Both the position numbers and the translations under genes were made by a program. This document shows positions 17,495 through 25,785 of a stretch of 54,481 bases of DNA, piece by piece. The DNA is from Bacteroidota bacterium (GTDB lineage Bacteria; Bacteroidota; Bacteroidia; Bacteroidales; P3): the NCBI GenBank assembly GCA_017860275.1, contig JAFNAQ010000011.1:1-54481 (forward strand), written 5' to 3'. The notes under the pieces were generated by a model. That model had not been told where the DNA came from and made no database searches. It saw nothing but the letters and a program-made list of their open reading frames with translations. Within the stretch, counting starts at the first letter, position 1. Each line of letters opens with the position of its first letter.

Positions 17495-18661
17495 ATGGAA
17501 AATGGAATAATTCCAGTAATTAAAAGGGAATTAAAACTAATGGTATCTCGTCCTATATATATTATGATGACGATAATTATACCATTAATAATAATTTTAT
17601 TCTTTAGCACATTCCTAAATAATGGTATGCCATCTGACTTACCCATTGGAATTGTAGACTTAGATAATAGTTCAACTTCAAGACTTATAACTAGAAATCT
17701 TGATGCAGGGCAGGTTTGTGAGATAGAATATAAGCTCTCAAGTTTTGAACAAGCTCAGGATCAAATGCAAAGAGAAAACATTTATGCATTTGTTCTAATA
17801 CCTAGAAATTTCCAAGCAGACTTACTTTCTGGAAAAAATCCACAGATAGTATTCTATACTGAATATGCTCATTACTTAGCAGGCTCTGCTGCAATGAAGG
17901 AAATAAATACAATCTTAGTCACTATGTCCTCTGGGGTTAATCTGAAAATTAGACTTGCAAAAGCAGAAGACAAGGCTAAAGCTATGGCAAATATTCAGCC
18001 AATTAAAATAGACTCACATCTAATTGGGAATCCTCTTATGAACTACTCCTACTACCTATCTTCAATCATAATGCCTGGAATAATATTCTTAATGAGCTTA
18101 ATTTGCAGTATCTATGCTATAGGAACGGAATTGAAATTTCAAACTTCTCCCAATTGGCTACATGCCTCAGGAGGCTCTCTATCAAAAGCATTATTAGGGA
18201 AACTATTACCATATACATTAATCTATTCTATTATGTTAGTATTTTCTTATGTGATAATGGAGAGAGTTCTTGGTTTTCCAACAAAAGGCAATATATTATT
18301 AATGTTTGGAGGGAGTGTGATGACAATTATTGCATATCAGGCAGCAGGAATTTTTATTATTGGGGTTTTACCGATGTTAAGGGATGCCCTAAGTGTAGGA
18401 GCCTTCTATGGTGTATTAGGTTTCACACTTACTGGCTTTACATATCCAAATTTTGCTATGCTACCTGCTGTTAAACCATTCACCTTATTATACCCTTTAA
18501 CCCAATATTATACTCTTTATGCCAACATTCAAATCAATGGGCTCTCTTTGAATGAAAGCTATATGCCATATTTAGCATTATTGGCATTTGTTATCCTTCC
18601 CCTAACTATAATAAAAAGATTAAAGAGTGCGTGTATTAATCTAGATTTCAAAAGGGAATAA
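17495..18661 (+). CDS. ABC-2 type transporter permease (YhhJ/YbhR-like)
   Basis: This 388-aa protein has one N-terminal membrane helix (about residues 22-43). A large periplasmic domain follows (IGIVDLDNSSTSRLITRNLD is typical of ABC-2 exporters), and then five C-terminal helices. It is an inner membrane permease of the exporter. The next gene encodes a second permease of the same family, separated by 2 bp. No ATP-binding subunit is encoded nearby. I cannot tell the substrate; drug and lipid-like molecules are known for the family. Confidence 0.9.
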   Translation: MENGIIPVIKRELKLMVSRPIYIMMTIIIPLIIILFFSTFLNNGMPSDLPIGIVDLDNSSTSRLITRNLDAGQVCEIEYKLSSFEQAQDQMQRENIYAFVLIPRNFQADLLSGKNPQIVFYTEYAHYLAGSAAMKEINTILVTMSSGVNLKIRLAKAEDKAKAMANIQPIKIDSHLIGNPLMNYSYYLSSIIMPGIIFLMSLICSIYAIGTELKFQTSPNWLHASGGSLSKALLGKLLPYTLIYSIMLVFSYVIMERVLGFPTKGNILLMFGGSVMTIIAYQAAGIFIIGVLPMLRDALSVGAFYGVLGFTLTGFTYPNFAMLPAVKPFTLLYPLTQYYTLYANIQINGLSLNESYMPYLALLAFVILPLTIIKRLKSACINLDFKRE

Positions 18662-18663
18662 AT

Positions 18664-19812
18664 ATGAATAAGATATTAAAAGATAAACTTAGGCAAAACA
18701 AAGAAGCTTGGAAAGATTTATTCCATATAATTACCAGAGAATTATATAATATATTTACAGATAAAGGAGTACTAATAATATTTTTTGTAGCTTGTATTGT
18801 ATATCCCTTAGTTTGTGGTCTAATCTATAATAAAGAGATGATGCGAGATATGCCCATTGCCGTTGTAGATTTATCGAATAGTTCTTCGAGCAGAAAATAT
18901 CTTCGCTTAGTAGATGCCACTCCTGAGGTAAAGATTGAATATAGGTGCAGCTCATTAGAGGAGGCCAAACAATTACAAAAGAAATCAAGGGTTCATGGGA
19001 TAATACTTATTCCCAATAATTTCAATCAAAAACTCAATAAAGGGGAACAAGCATCTATTAGTGTTTATAATGACTTAACAAGTTTCTTTTGGTATAGGAA
19101 TATGGCTCTTGCCACAAGCTATACCTCACAAACTATGAGTGCACCACAACCTTTTCAGACAATTCAACATGTACTTTATAATCCAGGAGGTTACCCAAGC
19201 TTTATTCTCCCAGCAGTACTAATTCTTATTCTTCAACAGACCTTGCTTATAGGTATAGGTATGCTTGCAGGGACAGCTTCGGAAAGAAATAAACTTCATA
19301 CCCTCATACCAAGAGATTCACACTATAGAGGGATGTTGAGAATAATATTTGGAAGAGGTTTAGCATTCTTTATTACATATATACCTATAACTGTTTATAT
19401 GTTAGTTATAATCCCCAAACTATTTAACCTACCTCAACTTGCACCAAATGTCTTCTCTGTGCTTTGGTTTGTTACACCATATCTATTAGCTGTGATTTTT
19501 TTGGGAATGAGTATATCTGTATTTTTTCAAAATAGAGAAAACTCAATACCATTCTATTTATTTATGTCTCTTCCTTTTATCTTTCTTTCAGGAATGTCAT
19601 GGCCAAGAGAAGCTATGCCTAAGTTTTGGGAGATGTTTTCACATATTATACCTTCAACCGATGCAATTCAAGGATATATTAGAATGATGACAATGGGTGC
19701 AGATATGAAACAAGTATCGTTAGAACATTTCACCTTATGGATACTTGCAGGAGTATACTTTATTATAGCCTTTATAACCTACTCTTGGAGAATTAAAAGG
19801 GATGTAAAATGA
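18664..19812 (+). CDS. ABC-2 type transporter permease, second subunit
   Basis: The protein (382 aa) has the same architecture as its upstream neighbour: a membrane helix at about residues 35-55, a periplasmic domain with IAVVDLSNSSSSRKYLRLVD, then a bundle of helices ending at about 370. The two permeases are divergent paralogues likely forming a heterodimer. It ends the exporter operon and converges on the FetB-like gene with 16 bp between the stops. Confidence 0.9.
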   Translation: MNKILKDKLRQNKEAWKDLFHIITRELYNIFTDKGVLIIFFVACIVYPLVCGLIYNKEMMRDMPIAVVDLSNSSSSRKYLRLVDATPEVKIEYRCSSLEEAKQLQKKSRVHGIILIPNNFNQKLNKGEQASISVYNDLTSFFWYRNMALATSYTSQTMSAPQPFQTIQHVLYNPGGYPSFILPAVLILILQQTLLIGIGMLAGTASERNKLHTLIPRDSHYRGMLRIIFGRGLAFFITYIPITVYMLVIIPKLFNLPQLAPNVFSVLWFVTPYLLAVIFLGMSISVFFQNRENSIPFYLFMSLPFIFLSGMSWPREAMPKFWEMFSHIIPSTDAIQGYIRMMTMGADMKQVSLEHFTLWILAGVYFIIAFITYSWRIKRDVK

Positions 19813-19828
19813 TAATATGTTTTCCTCT

Positions 19829-20590
19829 TTACTTAATACAATTATAATCATTGATAAGTTTCTTGCATATAAACTTTAATGCTAGAAAATTAGACAAAGA
19901 TGTTGTTGTAAATATTGTAAGCATAATTAGTAGTTGATACTTAATGGCAACCTCAGGAGTGCTTCCTCCTAGTATTTGACCAGTCATCATTCCTGGTAAT
20001 GATACTAATCCTATAACAGCCATTGCTGCTAAGGATTGGTTGTATTTTATTTTCAATGCAGAACGATAAAACGGTTCTAAAGCTTCCTTTTGTGAAGCGC
20101 CATTAGCAATAGCGAAATAATAAGTGTTCTGCTGCTTATTTATATTATTAATAAAGGTATTTAGAGAAACTACTAAATCGGATAAACAATTACCAATAAG
20201 CATTCCTGCTATTGGGATTATATAAGGTGCATCGAAGAAATTATCCAGCTTTAGAACAAATACAACTACAAAGCCTAAGAAGAGAAAAACACTTATTAGA
20301 ACAGAGAAGAAAATTGGCAAGAAAAAACTTTTCTTAAGCTTTGTCCTACTTAATACTGTTGAACTAGTTACAACAAACATTATAATAAGCCATAATACAT
20401 TCAACCACCAATAATTTAATCTAAATATAACCTCTAAATATACTCCAACAAAGAGGAGTTGCACAGTCATCCTTGCTATTGAGATAAACAAATCCTTTGT
20501 TAGCCCTATCTTATACTTCCTTATAAGTATATATGGTATAAGCAAAAACACATAACTTATCGATAGCTCAAACCAACTAATATCAATCAT
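19829..20590 (-). CDS. FetB/UPF0014-family ABC transporter permease
   Basis: The 253-aa protein has about seven membrane helices and the family signature NGASQKEALEPFYRSALK followed by SLPGMMTGQILGGSTP. In Escherichia coli the homologue FetB, with FetA, is linked to iron homeostasis and oxidative stress resistance; the transported molecule is not settled. Here it follows the FetA-like ATPase by 6 bp and is the last gene of a four-gene unit that begins with a peroxiredoxin. That context is consistent with a stress role. Confidence 0.88.
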   Translation of the reverse strand: MIDISWFELSISYVFLLIPYILIRKYKIGLTKDLFISIARMTVQLLFVGVYLEVIFRLNYWWLNVLWLIIMFVVTSSTVLSRTKLKKSFFLPIFFSVLISVFLFLGFVVVFVLKLDNFFDAPYIIPIAGMLIGNCLSDLVVSLNTFINNINKQQNTYYFAIANGASQKEALEPFYRSALKIKYNQSLAAMAVIGLVSLPGMMTGQILGGSTPEVAIKYQLLIMLTIFTTTSLSNFLALKFICKKLINDYNCIK

Positions 20591-20596
20591 AGAACA

Positions 20597-21187
20597 TTAT
20601 TTATTGTAAATATCATTATGTGTAACGCAAATAAAGGTAGTGTCCTTTTGTGAATAAATATAATCCCAAACGGCCATTGCAGAAACGGAATCGAGTGAGG
20701 ATGCAGGTTCATCAAGCAGAACTATTGGTCTTTTTAATAGCATAATTGAAGCAAAAATAGCTCTTTGCTTCTCCCCTCCCGAAATCTCATTTAGATTTTG
20801 TTTTAATAAGGATATATTTAGTTTGAGCGAAGAAAAAATCTCTTCTATTTGCTCAATGCTTGGTCTTAATGGTTTATTAATTGCAAAACTAAATGGATAA
20901 TATATTAAATCCTCTAAGGTTTCAAAATCAAGATTTAGGCTCTGTGGCAAATAAGCAATCTTACTTCTGTACTCAACCAGATTTTCTTTAGAAAGTTTTA
21001 TTCCATCACATATTATCTCGCCCTGACTTAGTTCAACAAAGCCTAAAATAGATTTAAGTAATGTTGATTTTCCCTTACCTGAAACGCCTTCTAAAATATA
21101 CTTCTCTCCTCTTGCAATACTAAGACTAAAATTCTCCAGTGGAGTCTTATTTTCAAACCTAACAGTAATATCCCTAATCTCTATCAT
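20597..21187 (-). CDS. FetA-like ABC transporter ATP-binding protein
   Basis: The protein is compact (196 aa). Walker A is GVSGKGKST (residues 34-42), the signature is ISGGEKQRA (about 135-143), and Walker B is PIVLLDEPASSLD. The terminal histidine of the H-loop is in CVTHND. It is short but complete, ending soon after the H-loop, as is usual in this family. It energises the adjacent UPF0014 permease (6 bp downstream). Confidence 0.88.
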   Translation of the reverse strand: MIEIRDITVRFENKTPLENFSLSIARGEKYILEGVSGKGKSTLLKSILGFVELSQGEIICDGIKLSKENLVEYRSKIAYLPQSLNLDFETLEDLIYYPFSFAINKPLRPSIEQIEEIFSSLKLNISLLKQNLNEISGGEKQRAIFASIMLLKRPIVLLDEPASSLDSVSAMAVWDYIYSQKDTTFICVTHNDIYNK

Positions 21188-21193
21188 AAATAT

Positions 21194-21655
21194 CTACGCT
21201 AATTGGGAGATTTGATCGGCTAGGACTTCTCCATATTCTAGGTATATATCCTCAAGAATAGTCATCTTTTGAACAAAGAATGAATAAATCTTCTCATGGT
21301 CTTCTTTCTTGTAGATATTCACTCCATCTAATTGAAAATATATAGCACTAACTTCATTATCATCAATACCTTCAAATCTTTCACACCAAATCAATCCCTC
21401 TCCAGCCTCTTCGTCCCATAACTTCCTCATAGCATTGAAATAACTATATATCTCAAGCCTTTTCTCATCACTCTTATTATCTATCTGAAAAAGCACTAAG
21501 GCTTTTTTATGGTCTGCATAGAACTTAAGCTGAGTATGTTTAATGCTTATCTTTGAAAGCAACCACTTACGCTTAACCTTCTTTTTATGACAATATGTTT
21601 TGAAGCCATCCCAAAATTCTTTGTTGATAGCCTTCTTCTCTTCTTTTGTGAACAT
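21194..21655 (-). CDS. DUF4268-type protein of unknown function
   Basis: The 153-aa cytoplasmic protein has no signal or membrane segment. It resembles the DUF4268 family seen in Bacteroidota (EFWDGFKTYCHKKK, a run of mixed helices, and aromatic-rich KLWDEEAGEGLIWCERF). The function is unknown. Its start codon directly follows the bcp stop codon, and the FetA-like gene begins 6 bp later, so translation is probably coupled in a bcp-DUF4268-fetA-fetB unit. Confidence 0.75.
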   Translation of the reverse strand: MFTKEEKKAINKEFWDGFKTYCHKKKVKRKWLLSKISIKHTQLKFYADHKKALVLFQIDNKSDEKRLEIYSYFNAMRKLWDEEAGEGLIWCERFEGIDDNEVSAIYFQLDGVNIYKKEDHEKIYSFFVQKMTILEDIYLEYGEVLADQISQLA

Positions 21656-22111
21656 CTATAGGTTAAGTATTTGGCTAGAATGATCCTTGGTATTAACCTC
21701 CTTTGGAGATATTATTCTTTCAACAATACCTTCTTCATTTATTATAAATGTTGTTCTAAAAGTTCCCATATAGGCTCTTCCATAAAGTTTCTTTTCTCCC
21801 CAAACGCCAAATGCCTCTACCAAAGTCTTGTCTGTATCTGCAATCAAGTCAAAAGGAAGTTCATTCTTAGTCTTAAACTTAATATGAGAAGCTGCTGAGT
21901 CTATACTCACTCCTATAACCTCGTATCCTGCCTTACGCAAGTCGGAATATGCGTCTCTTAGGCTGCAAGCCTGAGCCGTACAACCAGAGGTATTATCCTT
22001 AGGATAGAAATATAAAACAATCTTTCTTCCCTTATAGTCAGACAATTTAATCTCTTGTCCATTCTCATTTACTCCCAAAACCTCAGGAGCCTTATCACCA
22101 ATATTTATCAT
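21656..22111 (-). CDS. bcp: Thioredoxin-dependent peroxiredoxin, Bcp/PrxQ type
   Basis: The 151-aa enzyme reduces hydroperoxides using thioredoxin. The active site TSGCTAQACS carries the peroxidatic Cys44 and the resolving Cys49 five residues later, the atypical 2-Cys arrangement of the Bcp group. The start MINIGDKAPE is typical. It is the first gene of the unit leading to the FetA/FetB-like transporter, with zero spacing to the next gene. Confidence 0.94.
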   Translation of the reverse strand: MINIGDKAPEVLGVNENGQEIKLSDYKGRKIVLYFYPKDNTSGCTAQACSLRDAYSDLRKAGYEVIGVSIDSAASHIKFKTKNELPFDLIADTDKTLVEAFGVWGEKKLYGRAYMGTFRTTFIINEEGIVERIISPKEVNTKDHSSQILNL

Positions 22112-22186
22112 AATAATTATAGATTTAATAGGTTAAAACATTAGAACGCAAAAACTGCAAATATGTTTAATATTGTAATGAACTTC

Positions 22187-23260
22187 TTATAGGTTTATCT
22201 TCCAAGTCCCTGTCTTTTTAGAACCTTGTCTTTGAATTATGTTTTGGGATTTTAATAAGGCTAATTCTCTTTCTGTTGTTGGCTTACTTAAATTCAAGGC
22301 TTTTGCAATTTCATCTACTGTAATTGACGGTTTATCCTTAATAATAGAAATAATGGTTTTTGATCTTTCTGATAATTTTAATCCATCATTTAATCCATCA
22401 TTTAATCCATCATTTAATCCATCATTTAATCCATCACTCTCTTTTACCTTATTAGTATAATAAACATTATCACTCTCTAATGAGGTTTGATAATTATGAA
22501 TCATTTGCTCTAAATTCTTTATATGCTCATCGAACATAAAATTATAAAACAAGTCCATATCTCCTCTTTCACGAGTAGCAATAAGAGTTTCTATATACTC
22601 TGCCTTGCTATCCTTATTAATATTGGAAGGAATAATATTAAATTCAAATTGCAATTGATTCATCAGCAATCGAGACATCCTCCCATTTCCATCTGCCCAA
22701 GGATGAATGGTTACTAATTGGAAGTGTGCATCAAAACTTAAACGATAAGCTTCAAAAATACTAAGCTTTGATAGTTCCTTACGTCTATGATTTATACTCT
22801 TGCATAATTCTTCCAACTTTATTGGAACTTTTGAATAATTCATATAAGAACGACCTCCTACCCCTGCCATAACATTAAGTAAACGAAGGTCTCCATTTGA
22901 AGAAGAAAAATCTCCTAATGCTGTACTAAAGCTAGTCCCTGTATTCTTCATAACAATTGAAGATAGCTTTTTTAGCATATCAATAGAAACATCTTCATGA
23001 TTTTTTGCATAGATAATACATTGCTCGTAAGCTGCCTTTAAATCAAGATTCATCAACTGCTCAGTCATTGTACGTCCCTTTGCACTTATACCCTCATCAA
23101 ATAAAAGTTGATTCTCTATCTCTGTAATAGTAGAACCCTCTATTGCAGTGGAATGAGTAATAAGTGAATAGAGATAGAATTTATCATAATCTATCTGCTT
23201 ATCTATTCCCAATTCCTTGAATTGAGATATAAGATTCAATAATTTTTCTTCTCTATTCAT
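22187..23260 (-). CDS. Fic-domain protein with C-terminal winged helix (putative AMP transferase)
   Basis: The 357-aa protein carries the Fic core motif HPWADGNGR (residues 186-194), with the catalytic His186 and the metal/phosphate loop. An N-terminal inhibitory helix motif S/TxxxE(G/N) is present as STAIEG (37-42), so Glu41 should restrain ATP binding (intramolecular inhibition). The C-terminus (about 295-357) is a winged helix (PSITVDEIAKALNLSKPTTERELALL). Between them lies a tandem LNDG repeat (about 277-294) encoded by five exact 12-bp units. Fic enzymes usually AMPylate proteins; the target here is unknown. No separate antitoxin gene is seen. A good promoter lies just upstream. Confidence 0.92.
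   Translation of the reverse strand: MNREEKLLNLISQFKELGIDKQIDYDKFYLYSLITHSTAIEGSTITEIENQLLFDEGISAKGRTMTEQLMNLDLKAAYEQCIIYAKNHEDVSIDMLKKLSSIVMKNTGTSFSTALGDFSSSNGDLRLLNVMAGVGGRSYMNYSKVPIKLEELCKSINHRRKELSKLSIFEAYRLSFDAHFQLVTIHPWADGNGRMSRLLMNQLQFEFNIIPSNINKDSKAEYIETLIATRERGDMDLFYNFMFDEHIKNLEQMIHNYQTSLESDNVYYTNKVKESDGLNDGLNDGLNDGLNDGLKLSERSKTIISIIKDKPSITVDEIAKALNLSKPTTERELALLKSQNIIQRQGSKKTGTWKINL
22377..22436. repeat. Five exact 12-bp tandem repeats within the fic gene
   Basis: The unit TTTAATCCATCA occurs five times in a row without a mismatch. Because 12 bp is four codons, changes in copy number lengthen or shorten the LNDG linker without a frameshift. Confidence 0.95.
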
Positions 23261-23282
23261 AACTGTTTATCATTCGTAGGAG

Positions 23283-23312
23283 CAAAGATAAACATTATTT
23301 TTATTCAATCAA
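23283..23312 (-). promoter_or_regulatory. fic promoter (TTG-N19-TATCTTTG)
   Basis: On the minus strand TATCTTTG (23283-23290) and TTG (23310-23312) are 19 bp apart, 22 bp before the fic ATG. Confidence 0.7.
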
Positions 23313-23497
23313 TAATATCACATTATAATGTAATTATGGAACAAATGACAATTAAAGTAAAAAAGGGATCAAGCTAATTTGTTTATAAAGAAAGTATAAA
23401 GACTATTACAAATTTATACCTTATTCTAATCATTTTTATCTTTATCTTGTTGTGGGGAATCCTTGTTTTGAAGTATTTTTATTTGATTCTATTCTCG

Positions 23498-23580
23498 CTA
23501 GGGTAGCTACCCTAGGTGTGTTATGGTAGCTACCGTAGCAGTGCTAGGGTACCTACCATAATTCTATTATGATGCGCATC
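23498..23580. repeat. Phased palindrome array, 23-bp period
   Basis: Palindromes or near-palindromes are centred at 23506.5 (CTAGGGTAGCTACCCTAG, perfect 18 bp), 23529.5 (ATGGTAGCTACCGT), 23552.5 (AGGGTACCTACCAT) and 23575.5 (GATGCGCATC, perfect). All steps are exactly 23 bp. The core GGTAGCTACC is shared by the first two and nearly by the third. Confidence 0.75.
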
Positions 23581-23771
23581 TAAAATTATTCAGGAATTTT
23601 CGAGCAAATAATAACCTTGCCCAAAGAACGATTCGTTATGCGAAGATACAAAAAAAACTCATATAACACAATAAAGTTAAGCAAATAAACACCCAAACCA
23701 AATCCCCTATCAAACCCAAAAACCCACGAAAAAAAAGGAGCAACTAACAACGATTATAAATAAATATTATC

Positions 23772-23779
23772 TACCTTTG
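23772..23779 (+). promoter_or_regulatory. -7 element of the outer-membrane protein gene
   Basis: TACCTTTG matches TAnnTTTG, 56 bp before the ATG at 23836; no clear -33 box. Confidence 0.45.
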
Positions 23780-23835
23780 ACATTGTATTAGAAAATGGAA
23801 ACAGTAATAACATTAAGAATATCATAAATACAATA

Positions 23836-24495
23836 ATGAAAAAGCTATTAATAACAACTATATTTTTCTTTTTTATTGTAGTTCCAACTTTTGCTCAAGA
23901 CAATAATAAAGTGAAGTTAGATAGTATTTGGTGCTTTCATCGTTTTTCTATTGAAGCGGCTGTTGACTCTTGGACTCCTATAGGGAAATTACATGAATTC
24001 TATAATCCTTCTGTAAAATTTGATGCTGGATTTGGGCTAATGTTTCTAAACAAAATGTGGATACACTACTTGGCTTCTTATAGAGGTTTAAACCCAAAGC
24101 AACCTATATTACTAAATGTAAACAATGATTTGACTGAAGTTAAAGCAAAATCTTTTGAAACTTCTTTAGGAGGATGGCTTTCATATAGTATTTATCAGAA
24201 TAGAATAATAAATACAGAAGTAGTCGCAGGAGTAACATGGGAAAATGTAGCTACAGGAATTATTAATAAAAAGAATAAAGACACATTATCTATTTCAGCA
24301 ACAGGATTATCACTTGGTTTCAATACATGGATAAATTCATTTTATGGACTAAACTTTGGAATAAGAACCATTTACACATACTCAACATTTGACAAATCAA
24401 AATATATTGCACATCCAATTGGTGGGCATTCATTCTCGATTTCTTTAATTTACAGACATCCTAGACGAAATATTAAACATAGGTATTGGTTTTAA
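23836..24495 (+). CDS. Predicted small outer membrane beta-barrel protein, function unknown
   Basis: I do not recognise a named family. The 219-aa protein has a signal peptide (residues about 1-20, ending TFAQ). It then has alternating hydrophobic/aromatic strands with glycine-rich turns (FDAGFGLMFLNKMWIHYLAS, SLGGWLSYSIY, GLSLGFNTWINSFYGLNFGI) and an aromatic C-terminal region, as expected for an 8-stranded barrel. It stands alone with its own -7 promoter box and ends 60 bp before the convergent flavoprotein gene. Confidence 0.65.
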   Translation: MKKLLITTIFFFFIVVPTFAQDNNKVKLDSIWCFHRFSIEAAVDSWTPIGKLHEFYNPSVKFDAGFGLMFLNKMWIHYLASYRGLNPKQPILLNVNNDLTEVKAKSFETSLGGWLSYSIYQNRIINTEVVAGVTWENVATGIINKKNKDTLSISATGLSLGFNTWINSFYGLNFGIRTIYTYSTFDKSKYIAHPIGGHSFSISLIYRHPRRNIKHRYWF

Positions 24496-24555
24496 TAATA
24501 CCAACTTTAATAACATACAAATCCAAGTAAAGTTATTTCCTATTTATACTAAGCT

Positions 24556-25776
24556 TTATTGTTGCGTTATTGCTTTGGCGGCGATGTAGGCTGTTGTCCA
24601 TGCTGCTTGAAGGTTAAAGCCTCCGGTTATGGCATCAATGTCTAATACCTCTCCGGCAAAATATAGGTTTTTGCAGCTCTTACTCTCCATGGTGTTAAAG
24701 TTTATTGACTCTAGGCTCACTCCTCCACTTGTCACAAACTCATCTCTGAAAGAGCCCTTGCCATGTACTGAATACTCATCGTTACTTAGCCTGTTCATTA
24801 TCTTGTTTATGCCCTTTTTCCCAAGTTCTCCCCACTTTCTATCCAATGGTATTTCAGCTTTATTGAGTAAAAACAGCCATAACCTAGAGGAGATATCATA
24901 GGGTCTTACATTTGAAACCTTCATATTTGGATTCTTACAAGCAATGGAGTTTAGGTAGTCGGTAAGAATATCGCAATTAACTTCATTTACCCAATTTACA
25001 AGTATATTAAATCGATACTGCTTATCGTTTACTAACCTTGCACCATAGGATGATAGTTTCAATATTGCTGGTCCACTCATACCCCAATGGGTTATAAGAA
25101 GAGCTCCAGAGGCTTTAATATTTGTGCCTTGAAGAGATACGATAGTATTTTCTGCAACAATGCCCATTAACTCTCTTATTGGGTCTTCGGGGATATTGAA
25201 GGTAAATAAAGATGGAACTGGCGGAACAATTTTATGTCCTAATGCCTCTAAATAGTTTAATCCTTCCGCTTTTGGACTTCCTCCTGTGGTTATTGCTATT
25301 GCATCAAAGAATTGGACTCTTGTATTATCTTGATTAAAGGTAAGAGCGTATTTCTCTTCAAATGTAATTGAGCTTAAGTCTAGTGAGGTTTTTACAGATA
25401 TTCCTAACTCTTTGGATAGCCTTATAAAACATTCGATTATTTCGTTTGAGTTCTGTGAAAGAGGGAAAACACAATCATCTTCCTGTGTAACTAATTTTAT
25501 GCCCTTATCTTCAAACCACTTGTAGGTATCTAAATGGCTGAAGACCCTAAAGGCTCTCTTTAGTAATTTATCGCCACGAGGATATGCCTGATGAAGGGAA
25601 TCGATACCAGCAAATGAATTTGTAAGATTACATCTTCCACCTCCAGATACCAATACCTTAGCTAAGACGTTGGTATTTTTTTCAAATATAGTTACGTTGA
25701 TATTTGGAGATAATTGTTTAAGGTTTATTGCCAAGAAAAAACCTGCCGCACCCCCTCCTATTATGGCAATATTCAT
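24556..25776 (-). CDS. BaiN/HI0933-like FAD-dependent oxidoreductase
   Basis: The 406-aa flavoprotein has the dinucleotide-binding start IGGGAAGFFLAINL (residues 5-18), the KVLVSGGGRCNLTNS motif (about 40-54) and the C-terminal FAD signature NLYFAGEVLDIDAITGGFNLQAA. It belongs to the widespread HI0933/YhiN/BaiN group. Members are annotated as NAD(P)/FAD oxidoreductases; the true substrate is mostly unknown, although BaiN acts on bile acid intermediates. It follows mnmE by 9 bp, in an mnmE-oxidoreductase unit with uvrB upstream. Confidence 0.88.
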   Translation of the reverse strand: MNIAIIGGGAAGFFLAINLKQLSPNINVTIFEKNTNVLAKVLVSGGGRCNLTNSFAGIDSLHQAYPRGDKLLKRAFRVFSHLDTYKWFEDKGIKLVTQEDDCVFPLSQNSNEIIECFIRLSKELGISVKTSLDLSSITFEEKYALTFNQDNTRVQFFDAIAITTGGSPKAEGLNYLEALGHKIVPPVPSLFTFNIPEDPIRELMGIVAENTIVSLQGTNIKASGALLITHWGMSGPAILKLSSYGARLVNDKQYRFNILVNWVNEVNCDILTDYLNSIACKNPNMKVSNVRPYDISSRLWLFLLNKAEIPLDRKWGELGKKGINKIMNRLSNDEYSVHGKGSFRDEFVTSGGVSLESINFNTMESKSCKNLYFAGEVLDIDAITGGFNLQAAWTTAYIAAKAITQQ

Positions 25777-25785
25777 ATAAAAATT

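Larger units (their letters stand above)
23261..23835. other. 575-bp intergenic region between divergent fic and outer-membrane protein genes
   Basis: It contains the fic promoter, a 23-bp-period palindrome array (23498-23580) and a -7 box for the downstream gene (23772-23779). I see no RNA gene and no other protein-like frame. Confidence 0.55.

Noticed and set aside
22187-23260. Fic toxin-antitoxin pair (FicT/FicA)
   Set aside because: No small antitoxin frame adjoins the gene, and the inhibitory helix motif is within the same protein.
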